Source: Zizania palustris (taxonomy: Eukaryota; Streptophyta; Magnoliopsida; Poales; Poaceae). From it: DNA of 64,000 nucleotides. A model generated the notes under the pieces. It saw nothing but the letters and a program-made list of their open reading frames with translations, was not told the origin of the DNA and made no database searches. Both the position numbers and the translations under genes were made by a program. The stretch is from assembly GCA_019279435.1 (NCBI GenBank), contig JAAALK010000287.1, positions 15,376,162 to 15,440,161 on the forward strand. Direction: 5' to 3'. Below are positions 53,714-64,000 of the stretch, in pieces. The number at the start of each line of letters is the position of its first letter. Within the stretch, counting starts at the first letter, position 1.

Positions 53714-55157
53714 GTATATGGTGTGTAAAATGAACCTCGAAGGGTTCTCTCAGAGGGAGAAAGGATTTATACTGGTTCGGACCTCCCTAGGGGATAATAG
53801 ACCTACGTCCAGTTTGTGGTGGATTTGGCATGTTATACCTCGGTGTGATGTAGTGAACTCTAGGGTTTCATGGCCTAGGAGAAGGTATCCTGTTACAAGG
53901 GCTTGGCCCTACTTTTATAGGCACGCGGGCCAAAGGAAAAGACCAAAATGCCCTCTATAAGTCCCAGGCTCATAGGGGCAAAAAAGGGGAAAAGGAGCTA
54001 GCTACTATACAAAAGTGCTTTACAGCTTACAGACGTGTCAGACAACGTCACTTTCTTGACCAGCTAAACCACATACTAGGGGCAGAGGGGCACCTGGTAT
54101 GGCTTCTACACTATAGCGAGGTGTAAATATCTGCTGCATTCGGAGTTGGGGCCGAAGCTCTTCAGGCGAAGGCCACAGGGAAGGCTTCGAAGTATACTCC
54201 GAAGCAGGCTTCGAAGCATACTTCGAACTAGGCTCCGAACTGGGGCTCTGATCTGGGGCTCCGAACCGGTGCTCCGAACTGGGTTCTCGGAGACTTAGCT
54301 CTGAGGAGCTCCGAAGGGAGCTCGAAGGTTAACTCCGAATAGAGCCCGAAGGTTAACTCCGAACAAGGCTCAAAGGTTAACTCCGAACAAGTCTCGAAGG
54401 CTAACTCTGAAGTTTGTTTACCTGGAGAGGTCTCCGGGGTATTGGATACACTTGTCTGTTTGTCTCTGGTGCGCAGGTGACTTTGGAGGCGACGGATGGT
54501 TCGTAGAAAGTGAACCTGGGTCAAGCGGGAGGCTTGATGCCAGGGGAGCAGGGAGCTCCATCACGAAGGCTGCGAAAGGGTCGAGGTCAGACCTTGGGTC
54601 GAGGTGCGTCAGGAGAAGGCAGTAAGTGCGGAGTATGGCTCCAGGTGAAGGTACTCCGATACGAAGTCCTCGAAGATGAGGCACTTCGAAGGGTACTCCA
54701 AATGGAGTGACTTCGGAGTATGGTGGACCAAGTCCTCAACAATGAGGCAAGGCGTTCGAAGTGTGCTCTGGAGGGAGGCACTCGAAGGTATACCTGACAA
54801 AGGTCTCAGAAGTCGAGGTGCATCGAAGGCATGGTCTGGGTGAGTATCGTCGAGGAGTGTGCTTGGGGAGAGACACTGCGACGAAGTGCTCATGGAATGC
54901 TTCATGCGGAGGCCTTGGACGAAGGAGGGACTTCAAAGGGTGGTACTCCGAAGGTGGGGCTTCGGAGTTAGGCTGGCTCCGGAGTGAAGCTAACTTCGGA
55001 GTGAGGCTGGCTTCGGAGTGAAGCTAACTTCGGAGTGAAGCTGACTCCAGAGTGAGGCTGGCTCCGGAGTGAGACTGACTTGAGGTACTTCAGCCATGCA
55101 TGGCTTCGGTACACGGACTGATGGAGTTCGAGCTGGGAGAAGCTGCGAAGCCATGTA
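53714..55157 (+). repeat. Chimeric LTR fragment with expanded short tandem repeats
   Basis: The right part (54414-55157) is homologous to the solo LTR from about 49848 on (CTGGAGAGGTCTCCGGGGTA, through GAGAAGCTGCGAAGCCATG). It stops abruptly at the CACTA junction. The left part (53714-54170) begins TGTGTAAAATGAACCTCG and resembles a different LTR or U3 region (GGTTCGGACCTCCCTAGGGG, TTTTATAGGCACGCGGG). In between are CTTCGAAG-type repeats (54180-54413), including about four ~24-bp units of GGTTAACTCCGAA. A 17-bp unit occurs seven times at 54960-55078. Confidence 0.65.
54960..55078 (+). repeat. 17-bp tandem repeat, seven units
   Basis: Units of the form CTTCGGAGTGAAGCTAA repeat exactly every 17 bp from 54960. 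The homologous place in the solo LTR (about 50369-50405) has about two units. The array therefore expanded in this copy. Confidence 0.9.
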
Positions 55158-55169
55158 TGATGAGACTTT

Positions 55170-57065
55170 TCTCGATTGTTGCAACAGAAGGAAATGAGCT
55201 TGGTCATATGCCTTTTGATCTGGAGTAATTGTTTGCTTTCCCAGGATCCATTGACCTGCTAGTCTACCCTCATGGCGAGAGTGAGACACACCAATTGGGT
55301 TATTCGGGTATATGTACTCGACACACCACTCTACTACCTCCTCGCTAGAGTAACCTCGTGCGATGCAACCCTCGGGTGAAGAACGATTCTTGACATATTT
55401 TTTAGAACACCCATGTATCTCTCTTACGGGTACATCTAATGTAAGAAAATATGTCCAAGAAATAATATTTCTTTGACGAGATGTGAGGTCATATGTACCA
55501 TAATATCAAAGAATGATGGAGGAAAGTACATCTAAAGAAGAGAGAGACAAGTATTATTTTTTCTCTAGTTCTTCTAGCAATGTTAGGTCGAGTATTTTCT
55601 GTCCAATTGCATTGAAGAAAAAACATATACTCATTATTGCCTCTCTTACCTCCACTGATAACACATTTCTTATTCCGACAATAATCATTTAAGTCATCAT
55701 CACATGACAATCGTGAGTCTTCATTCCACCAACCATCTTAAGCTCCTTCATGTTGAAAAGTTTGCTGATATTCGATGAGTAATCTGATGGAAATTTAATG
55801 TTATGCAAAAATTCACAAAACTCCTTCCTCTCCTTCCTAGAAAGGTTGATGCAAGATGGAGGCAAGAACTTTCCTCTATCTGTTTGTTTTTCCTGACATA
55901 TTTAGCATTGTTCCAAGGAGACTGTCACACACGTTTTTCTCCACATACATTGTATCCATGGAATGGCGAACATCGAGATATTTCCAATATTCTAGCTCCC
56001 ACAAAATTGATTACTTGTTCCACATTCCATCACATCTTGTGGACGACCGATTTCGTTTACCGAGTATAACATTTATGTCCTTTACCTGGTAATATACCTC
56101 TGTGCCTAAAAAATGCCTAGGAGGTCCTCATTTCTCTATAGAGCCATCAAATTGTAGCTTCATTCTTCTGTATGGTTGTTTCATTGGAAGAAAATGTCGA
56201 TGTCGCATGTACACCGTTTTCTTAGAATGGTTCAACCATCTGCTTGATGTTTCCTCCAATCATTGTGGGCATGATTATTCTTTACTTTTGCTTTGACTAG
56301 ATAAGTTACGATGAACAGACATATCATTTATTGTTACAAACAACATGGCGTGTAGCTGGAAGTACTCTCGGATGTACTCATCCCAAACCTCAACACCTTC
56401 ATGCCATAGAATTTTTAGATCAACCACTAAGGGTCTGAGGTACACGACAATGTCATTGTCGGGTTGTTTAGGACCAGAGATCAAGATCGACAACATGATA
56501 TATTTATGCTCCTTACAAAGCCAAGGAGGAAGGTTGTATATAGATAATAACACTGGCCACGTGGTGTGCATACTGCTCATGTTACCAAAAGGGTTCATGC
56601 CATCGATACTCATGGCAAATCTAATATTCCTGCAATCGTTAGCAAACCATGGAAATGTGGCGTTAATTGTTCTCCATTGAGCAGAATATGCTGGGTGTCG
56701 TATCATCAAGTCATTCTTACGACTCTCTTGGTGCCACCTCAATCGTTTTGACTCATTGTCATTTGTAAACATGCGCTTTAGATGTGGGATTACAGGGAAA
56801 TACCATATCACCTTCATTGGAACTTTCCTTCTATTACACTCATCGTCCAATTCATCATCGTCTTTTCTATTCTTGAATCGATATGTCCCACATGTTGGAC
56901 ATTTGTTAAGGTTTACATACTCTCCATGAAATAGAACTCAATCATTCATACATGCATGTATTTTATCTATATCCAACCCTAGAGGACATACGATCTTCTT
57001 AGCACCATACACGGTGGTAGGAATCTTATTCTATTTTGGCATTAGGTCCTTCAAAAAATTCAATA
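55170..57065 (-). pseudogene. CACTA-1 TNP2-type transposase remnant
   Basis: Read on the minus strand, 56860-57000 has LNKCPTCGTYRFKNRK-like sequence, followed by the open stretch 56275-56850 with VIPHLKRMFTNDNESKRLRWH, FAMSIDGMNPFGNMSSMHTTWPVLLSIYNLPPW and ISGPKQPDNDIVVYLRPLVVDL, the core of Transposase_21. Further left are KMVGGMKTHDCHVMM-like sequence near 55750, the MYFPPSFFDIMVHMTSHLV segment near 55500 and C-terminal sequence at about 55200-55380. In this family the protein binds element ends and catalyses excision. Multiple stops break it. It ends at the LTR fusion at 55157. Confidence 0.85.
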
Positions 57066-57104
57066 ATGTTTTGAAACTCACATCAAACCATCCATATGTC
57101 GCCT

Positions 57105-57623
57105 TTATTTGTTGCATTGTAAGATAGTGTATAAGACCATGTACTTTTCTTTGCATCCAGGATATATCGATGTTTTTGAGTCTTGTACAAGTTTTTGGAA
57201 CTGGGCAAACTCCCCTTTAGAATATGCAACTTGTTCCTCCGCATCACGCACCATCTGATCAACATTATCTACAATATCAATATAGTTATCTTTTAGAATT
57301 CCTAAAACGTCATTGTCGCTCATATAATTTGTATCAACGGTCCCACCTTTGTCTTTACTACCAATCTGATAATTTAATTCACCCTCATTTTCTCCTTCTT
57401 CACCATGCTTGTTCTATATATGATATCCCTTCTTGAATCCACGTCTCAGCAAATGGTCGTACACATATTCTGAATTTGTAAATTTCTTCTCATTCCTACA
57501 ATCATAACATGGACACCACATTGCAATCTTTCCACTAGATTTCATGTCATCTCTAGTACTATTCATAAAAAACTTCACTCCACTCAAATATTCATTGCAA
57601 GTACGATAATCAAGATACATCAC
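57105..57623 (-). pseudogene. CACTA-1 N-terminal transposase exons
   Basis: The frame 57414-57623 carries YLSGVKFFMNSTRDDMKSSGKIAMWCPCYDCRN, typical of the transposase-associated domain with its CPCxxC metal-binding motif. The frame 57105-57323 is acidic sequence (NDVLGILKDNYIDIVDNVDQMVRDAEE), as found between that domain and the TNP2 core in CACTA transposases. They are likely separate exons or frame-broken parts of one gene. Confidence 0.7.
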
Positions 57624-57959
57624 GCTCCGTGTTGTTGCAATCTATAAATAAAAAACAATCAATTAAGATATGACTCTAATTATTTGACGTATTATGTCGC
57701 ATACAAAATTCAATTTATAATTTCGGATTAAAATATATTGGATAATTAAAAATATATACCTTAGGTCGGACAATGTTGATGCTACATGCGGTGTGGGCCG
57801 GTCCACCGGAGCACGTAACGGTGTGGATCATCATCGGCAAGTCTAGTAAATGCACTACCGGTCGACAGTTATGGCGAAGACGGTGGCGGTTGGGACTTGG
57901 GAGCAATAAGTGCGGAGCTCTATGTGTGAAACATTTATACACATATCATCAGTGATGGT

Positions 57960-58317
57960 TATTCATATAAGGACGTCACTAAAGGTGGCCTTAGGGTTTC
58001 TGACGCAACACTCTTTAGTGGCGGGTAGTACTACCAACCGTCACTAATGTGGTGCCCCATATTTAGTGACGTGGTCTCAACACATATCGTCACTATAGGG
58101 GCAACCTTTAGTGATGGGTAACTGTATGACCCGTCACTAATATGGGCGCCCCCGCCAGCGTCATCTATAGTGACAGGTCATATATATTGTGACTCGTCAC
58201 TAATGAGACAACATTACTGACATGTGTGAAATAACCCGTCACTAAAAGTGTATTACTGACGTGTGTCTTTTACCCGTCACTAAAGTTGTGTCACTAAATA
58301 TGGTTTTTCTGGTAGTG
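57960..58317. repeat. Subterminal repeats of CACTA-1
   Basis: GTCACTAA/TTAGTGAC-type motifs occur at least ten times in both orientations, about one every 30 bp. In En/Spm-like elements such arrays are binding sites for the element's TnpA-like protein. Confidence 0.8.
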
Positions 58318-58604
58318 TCACTACGGGAGAAACTTCTTTTGCCGAGTGCAACATGCACTCGGCAAAGCTTTAAAAGCTCTCGGCGAAAATTTCACCGAGG
58401 GTTGCACTCGGCAAAAAATACACGGCAAACATCCTCTCGGCGAAGGTGGGTTCGCCGAGTGTTTTTCATCGGGCACTCGGCGAAGGGTTCGCCGAGTGCC
58501 AAAAATAGCACTTGGTAAAAAAAGCGACTTCACGGTTTGAAAACGGCGGATGTTTTGTCGAGTGTCAAAATGTGACACTCGGCAAAGTTTACAACAAAAA
58601 AAAC

Positions 58605-59050
58605 TTACGGCCGGCGGCCGCACACGCTACGGGCGGCCGGGGGCGGCGGTGCGACGCCGGCGGGGGGCCGGGGCAGCGGGACGGGGGCCATAGCGGCGGG
58701 GCGACGCCGGCGGCGGGACCAGGGTCGGGCGACGGTCGGGGGCGGCGGGGTAGGGGGCCGGGGCGGCGGGGTAGGGCGGCGGGGCGGCGGGACGACGCCG
58801 GCGGCGGGGCCAGGGTCGGGCGACGGTCGGGGGCGGCGGGGTAGGGGGGTAGGGGCGGCGGGGGGACGCCGGGGCGACGGGGTAGGGGGCCAGGGCGACG
58901 CCGGCGGGGGGCGGGGCGGCGGGGCGACGCCGGCGGGGGGCTGGGGCGGCGGGGCGACGCCGGCGGGGGGCCGGGGCGGCGGGGCTAGGGTCGGGCGGTG
59001 GTTGGGGGCGGCGGGGCGACGCCGGGGCAGCGGGGTGGTGGCCAGGGGAG
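58605..59050. repeat. GC-rich degenerate tandem repeat in CACTA-2
   Basis: Short units built on GGCGGGGCGACGCCGGCGGGG repeat irregularly, giving extreme G bias on the plus strand. The proline-rich minus-strand ORFs here are a by-product of this composition. Confidence 0.8.
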
Positions 59051-59392
59051 AGGGCGCCGGCCGGTGCAGTGGGAGGGAAGAAGATATAGGAGAGAATGAG
59101 GGAGAAGGAAAGGAGGGGTGGGTTTTAAAAAAATTGAAAATTTGGAAAAAAAAGTGCGCCAATTTTGAAATTTGGCTGAAAAATTATGAGGGAAAATTTT
59201 TTTTGGTTTTGCCGAGTGCCTCAAATTTGGCACTCGGCAAAGAGGCTTTTATTTTTGTTTAATTTGTTTTACAATATTTTCCTTGATAGAAATTATAAAA
59301 CTATATTGCATAATGACTAAAAATAAAGTCAACAACATAAATATGTTTTTTAATAATATTTTTATTATTATTTCATACATTTGTAGTTCAAA

Positions 59393-61015
59393 TTTCACAT
59401 ATTTCAATTTAAATCCTAAAATATACTTAATAATTTAAAAATAACAACCTGAACCAAAAAAATGTGTAATTTTTACATGAGATAATATATGTTGTGTTTT
59501 TATTGTAGAAAAAATTTCAATTACAAAAAATAATTTACCCATCAAAATTCTTTCAAACCTATCTCATTTCTTCTCTAAACCATAAACACTTCTCGTATAA
59601 TCTCCGATTTCTAAACACTCTACGTGATAATTTTCTCTAAATATTTTTAAATTTTTATCACAGCATCTATGTATCATATAATAACACCATGACAAGTCTC
59701 ATGTTTTTTAGACATCAGTTGATTGTTTTATAATTAAAAAACTATTAAGCTTCACGTTGTTGAACGAGCGTCACACCCTAAATTATTCAAAAAAAATTTA
59801 ATTCAGTTTATAAGAACCCTAAATAGACTTTAAAACATGAATATGATTTTTTTCATAATTTTTTGTTTATTATTTTAGGCACTTGTAGTTCAAATTTCAC
59901 CTATTTCAATTTAAATCCTAAAACATACTTAATAATTTAAAAATAACAAACTGAACCAGAAAAATGTGTAATTTTTACATGAGATAATATATGTTGTGTT
60001 TTTATTGTAGAAAAAATTTCAATTACAAAAATAATTTACCCATCAAACTTCTTTCAAACCTATCTCATTTCTTCTCTAAACCACAAACACTTCTCGTATA
60101 ATCTCCAATTTCTAAACACTCTACGTGATACTTTTCTCTAAATATTTTTAAATTTTTATCATAGCATCTATGTATCATATAATAACACCATGACAAGTCT
60201 CATATTTTTTAGACATCAGTTGATTTTTTTATAATTAAAAAACTATTAAGCTTCACGTTGTTGAACGAGTGTCACACCCTAAATTGTTAAAAAAAATTTA
60301 ATTCAGTTTATACGAACCCTAAATAGACTTTAAAACATTTTTTTCATAATTTTTTGTTTATTATTTTAGGCACTTGTAGTTCAAATTTCACCTATTTCAA
60401 TTTAAATCATAAAACATACTTAATAATTTAAAAATAACAAACTAAACCAGAAAAATGTGTAATTTTTACATGAGATAATATATGTTGTGTTTTTATTGTA
60501 GAAAAAATTTCAATTACAAAAAATAATTTACCCATCAAACCTCTTCCAAACCTATCTCATTTCTTCTCTAAACCATAAACACTTCTTGTATAATCTCGAT
60601 TTCTAAACACTCTACGTGATAATTTTCTCTAAATATTTTTAAATTTTTATCACAGCATCTATGTATCATATAATAACATCATGACAAGTCTCATATTTTT
60701 TTAGACATCAGTTGATTTTTTATAATTAAAAAACTATTAAGCTTCATGTTGTTGAACGAGCGTCACACCCTAAATTGTTCAAAATTTCTTTTAATTCAGT
60801 TTATAAGAACCCTAAATAGACTTTAAAACATGAATATGATTTTTTTCATAATTTTTTGTTTTTTATTTTAGGCACTTGTAGTTCAAATTTCACCTATTTA
60901 AATTTAAATCCTAGAAACATACTTAATAATTTAAAAATAACAAACTAAAACAAAAAATGTGTAATTTTTACATGAGATAATATATGTTGTGTTTTTATTA
61001 TAGAAAAAAATTCAA
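59393..61015 (+). repeat. ~492-bp tandem repeat in CACTA-2, about 3.3 copies
   Basis: The marker GTAGTTCAAATTTCAC recurs at about 59393, 59885, 60376 and 60878, giving periods of 492, 491 and 502 bp. Units are AT-rich, share TTAAAATCCTAAAACATACTTAATA-type sequence and differ by a few percent. The last copy is partial and ends near 61015. Confidence 0.92.
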
Positions 61016-61198
61016 GTTAAAATCAAATTGAAAATATCATGTAGACTTGAAACAATGGTTCAAAAAAATAAAAAAATGGGTTTGCCGAGTGTTTTTTAAA
61101 AAGCACTCGGCAAACATACTCTTTTTGCCGAGTGCCTGAGATATTGCACTCAGCAAAGCTTAGGGCACTCGGCAAACTTCTCATTTCCGGTAGTGTGT

Positions 61199-61490
61199 GT
61201 AGCAGTATTGGAGGAGTCAAAATATGCACAACTTTGGCTCATGTCTGTTCTAGACAGAAAAAGGTTTTAAAAGAATGATATGGTGTCTCCAACATTTCGA
61301 TTCAACCTTCTGATCTGTTAGTGAACACTTTCCAGTTTATGTGTTTATTAGCTGTGTTATTCAGTCACTACCAAAGGCCATTCTTTCCTTGTAATGGCGT
61401 CGAAATGTTACGACCAAAGTACTAATCACATACTTTATTTCTGGCTTGCTGTACTGCATCTGGTTCAAAGTGTTTCTCTTTGTGATGCTT
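61199..61490. other. Unassigned segment between CACTA-2 and the last LTR
   Basis: Low-copy-looking sequence with no ORF, repeat or RNA gene recognised. Confidence 0.3.
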
Positions 61491-64000
61491 TGTAGCGCCC
61501 CGATTTATCAAAATCGAGTCATTATTGAATTTCCATAGAAAAACAATAATACAAGAGGTTCATCATGCGACAACGTACATACGATAATATCCATGGTACG
61601 CAGACCATATTTATTACAACATTGTTTTAGTAAAAACAGTAATAAGATAATTTAAACAGCGGCATGACGAACGTCTTCTTCAGGATCTTTCTTCCCGACT
61701 GGGTCGCTACTCCAGACCGTCTTCAAGATAAGCATCCTCTGTGGGGTCCAACGGGTATGAGTACAAAAAGTACTCAACAAGCCACCGCAAATGCAAATAA
61801 TAATGCAGGATAATAAACAAGGAAGGATAAAGGCTAACAACGCGGAATAAAGCAGTTGCAGTTATGGCATTTAGTGTAATCATATTTTAATCATGCGGAA
61901 AGTAAATATGAACATCATCAACATCAACTAACTCGAGGAGTACGTTTTACCTCCTCGCACAACAGTCCTTACATGTCAATCCATCATGCACATTCATATT
62001 CAAAGTAAACTAACTGGGGGATGTCACGCAACCCGCCCTTGACCGTGGGCTCGGCTTTTCGAAAAGATTTAAGACTCTGATCAGAGATGTACTACTGTAC
62101 CCACAAGGCACGCACTCATCTCAACGAGATGAACCATTTCACGGGAACTCGTGCCAAAACCTCAATATGAGATATTCCAAGCGATAACCACCCGCTCTAG
62201 GTTTCGCCGGCGCGCCGGGCCGCATCCCAGCTAACGTCGCACCCCCTTTTGCGCCACATTGGTACAAGTCACCCGCAGGTGCAACTTGACCCATCTCCAA
62301 ATGGTGGCCTCGGTTTGGAACAACCCATACCTTAGTTAGGACTTACCCACTAGACTTGTGGTTAGTACGTAAGTGTATTGCAACGGATCCCTCAGACCGG
62401 TCCTTATAGTGCCCCGGGTGCGACTGACCAATGCCCTAGCTTGCACCCGGAACCCACCATGCATACACTCACAACCATGACTCATCACCAACAGAATTTC
62501 CAAGGATAAGAAGTAACGGGGATCATATAATAGAACCATTTTACTACGACTCATTTTTATCCTATAGCGGCCGTGTCAATACTTTGGACACTAGCTAATA
62601 TCATTGATCATATGGTGACAAGGAGGTTAGGCGAGATAGCATGGCTTGGGTTGCACATCAAGGTCGGGGGATCCTAAATAAATATAATGTAAGGGTTCGT
62701 TTGACTAATGCATATATAACCTATGTGTTTTAGCGATAGTCAATTCAAACATGGGTTCAATATGTTCAAAAGAATTGTTTGGTGACTTGCCTTGTTCAGC
62801 GAAAGGCGAGGGAGGGACTTCCGGGAAGTATTCCGGCTCCACGACGGCGTCGTAGTCTTTTCAATAATAATAAAGTAGAATAAATACAACATTCGATATA
62901 AACAACGTAAAATCACACAACAAGCATGTGGGCTTTAGTTGATTTGATTTTAAAGAAAATCAGTTGTTAAGGTTCTGAAATTCATTTCACAATTAATTTT
63001 AAAATGAATCAAAATGAATTATTGTTTTTCATAAAAGGGTTTCTAAGTGTGAATAATACCACATTAAGTTTTCTAATTAATTTAATATGAATGATTCAGA
63101 GAAAACTCTGTGGTTCTAATGTTTAAACAGAAAAGAACAAATATATAAATTTTCTGGAGTTTAAATATTTAAATTTGCATTTTAATCTTAAGGGCATTTG
63201 AATACTTATTTAAATAAACATGAAAATGTCAAAGTAAACCTACTGTTTTTATTGCATAAATATGTAGAGAATAATTTTATGAATTTTCTGAAATTGGAAT
63301 GGTAATTTTTAGAGTTCAAATGCATTAGATATGAATTTTACAAGTTTAAAAGCATTTCTGGAATTTATTTTCAAATTTTAAACCCCTCGGGTCCACGGTG
63401 AGCCAGGCCCACGGTGAACCCGCACACTGTGCGCGTGCGCCGGGTCGATCTGGACCGTCGGATCTAGATTCGACGCGCGAGGGCGAGGCGGGACGCGTAA
63501 GTGGCTACAGACGGCCAGGATTAAAACGTGCGAAGGGGTACCACGTGGACGCACGAGATCGCGCGTCGGGTTAAATGGAAATCAACGCGCGAGATTAAAA
63601 TGTAACGCTTTGACCAGATCCGACGGTGCGGATTAGATCGCGTACGTGGACTCACGCGCGTCGTCCGATCGTGATCGTGCGGCTAGGATTAAATCCGGCA
63701 CGACACGCGCTAAGGGGGTTATACCCCCCTTCGTCTCTGGCGACGGCGGGGCTCGGGTGCGGCGGCGATGGCGCCTACGAGGGGGCTAGGCCCTAGCTTT
63801 ATGCGAAAACGGAAAGAGGAGGCCAAGGCGGTCACGATGGTACCTTAGATGGCGATGGAGGACGGCTGACGGTGATCGGCGGCGAGGGTAGACGCGAAGG
63901 GCTTCTCGGGTACTCGTCGGCGGTGGGGATCCAGCGATCTCCTTGGCCAGCGAAGGTGTGGCCGAGGTGGGGGTGGTCCTTGCGGTTGCAGAGGTGCGAT
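61491..64000 (-). repeat. Partial LTR of element E family, running off the window
   Basis: It starts TGTAGCGCCCCGATTT and is homologous to 28399-30850 in the same orientation. It includes the segment deleted from the 5' LTR of E. Divergence from E is greater than between E's own LTRs. A full LTR of this type is about 3.4 kb, so 0.8-0.9 kb should lie beyond the window. Whether it is a solo LTR or part of a full element cannot be seen. Confidence 0.9.

Larger units (their letters stand above)
55158..58317 (-). mobile_element. CACTA transposon 1, TNP2-type, 3' truncated
   Basis: The right terminus is GGTAGTG at 58311-58317, that is CACTACCAGAAAAACCAT on the minus strand. Next to it are about ten subterminal copies of CCGTCACTAA-like motifs (57960-58317). 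Minus-strand coding remnants of a transposase-associated domain and a TNP2/Transposase_21 protein follow leftward. The left part is cut at 55157/55158 by an LTR fragment, so the other terminus is missing. The strand is set by the transposase. Confidence 0.85.
58319..61195. mobile_element. CACTA transposon 2, non-autonomous, GCCGAGTGC family
   Basis: The termini are CACTACGGGAGAAACTTC... (58319) and ...TTTCCGGTAGTG (61195), with the 3-bp TSD TGT (58316-58318 and 61196-61198). Subterminal GCCGAGTGC/CACTCGGC motifs are dense in the first ~270 bp and last ~120 bp. There is no transposase. The interior comprises a very GC-rich tandem block (58605-59050) and an AT-rich tandem array of ~492-bp units. 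Insertion is exactly at the end of CACTA-1. It probably depends on an autonomous relative elsewhere. Confidence 0.9.

Noticed and set aside
51771..58317. One large CACTA from CACTATTAG (51771) to GGTAGTG (58317)
   Set aside because: The two termini do not match beyond CACTA and the subterminal motifs differ, so they belong to different families.
58605..59162. 185-aa proline-rich minus-strand ORF
   Set aside because: A composition artefact of the GC-rich tandem block in CACTA-2.
59393..61015. CRISPR-like array
   Set aside because: Units are contiguous 0.5-kb tandem repeats with no short repeat and unique spacer pattern, inside a plant CACTA element.

Overview
The window is plant nuclear DNA from a grass, probably a panicoid. 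The evidence is one plant-type 3-ketoacyl-CoA synthase gene, Sirevirus, Tat and Tekay-type LTR retrotransposons, CACTA transposons with GCCGAGTGC-type ends, and a Tourist-like MITE. About 90% of the window is transposable-element sequence arranged as nests. Boundaries were set from LTR ends, PBS/PPT sites and target-site duplications (TSDs) read directly from the sequence. Family names come from recalled domain knowledge, not from a database search.

Layout. 1-901: AT-rich stretch bounded by short CACCGG inverted ends. 946-13869 (element A): a small, gutted Ty3/Gypsy element (TSD ATATT) split by element B, a nearly intact 10.8-kb Ty1/Copia Sirevirus at 2199-12957 on the minus strand (TSD CTTCT). 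The two LTRs of B differ at only one base that I could find. 14092-18352 (minus): a two-exon KCS gene for very-long-chain fatty acid elongation, with a 2.9-kb intron holding a MITE and an apparent 1-nt frameshift in exon 1. It is the only host gene recognised.

20092-49383 (element C): an old Tat-type Gypsy element (TSD CATAC) that keeps an integrase scrap, a 57-bp tandem repeat and an antisense gypsy-type ORF. It contains D (minus strand, 22994-41321, another Tat-clade element with two RNase H domains). D in turn contains E (28399-40128, a Tekay-type chromovirus, TSD CAACT, with an intact extra ORF upstream of a broken gag-pol) and F (41322 to about 45450, a plus-strand relative of D lacking its 3' half).

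49562-51718 is a solo Sirevirus-type LTR (TSD GTTTG). 52170-53456 is a solo D-family LTR (TSD CTTTC) inside a CACTA end fragment. 53714-55157 is a chimeric LTR fragment with expanded short tandem repeats. 55158-58317 is a 3'-truncated CACTA transposon with a TNP2-type transposase remnant. 58319-61195 is a second, non-coding CACTA inserted exactly at the terminus of the first (TSD TGT) and carrying about 3.3 copies of a 492-bp tandem repeat. 61491-64000 is the start of another E-family LTR running off the window.

No rRNA, tRNA, CRISPR or bacterial-type system was seen. The observations most worth a second look are: the young Sirevirus with a single in-frame UAG between gag and pol and a 1-nt RT frameshift; the open ORF upstream of gag in E while its gag, protease, RT and integrase are all damaged; the antisense ORF of C; the CACTA-in-CACTA junction; and the head-to-head D/F structure.
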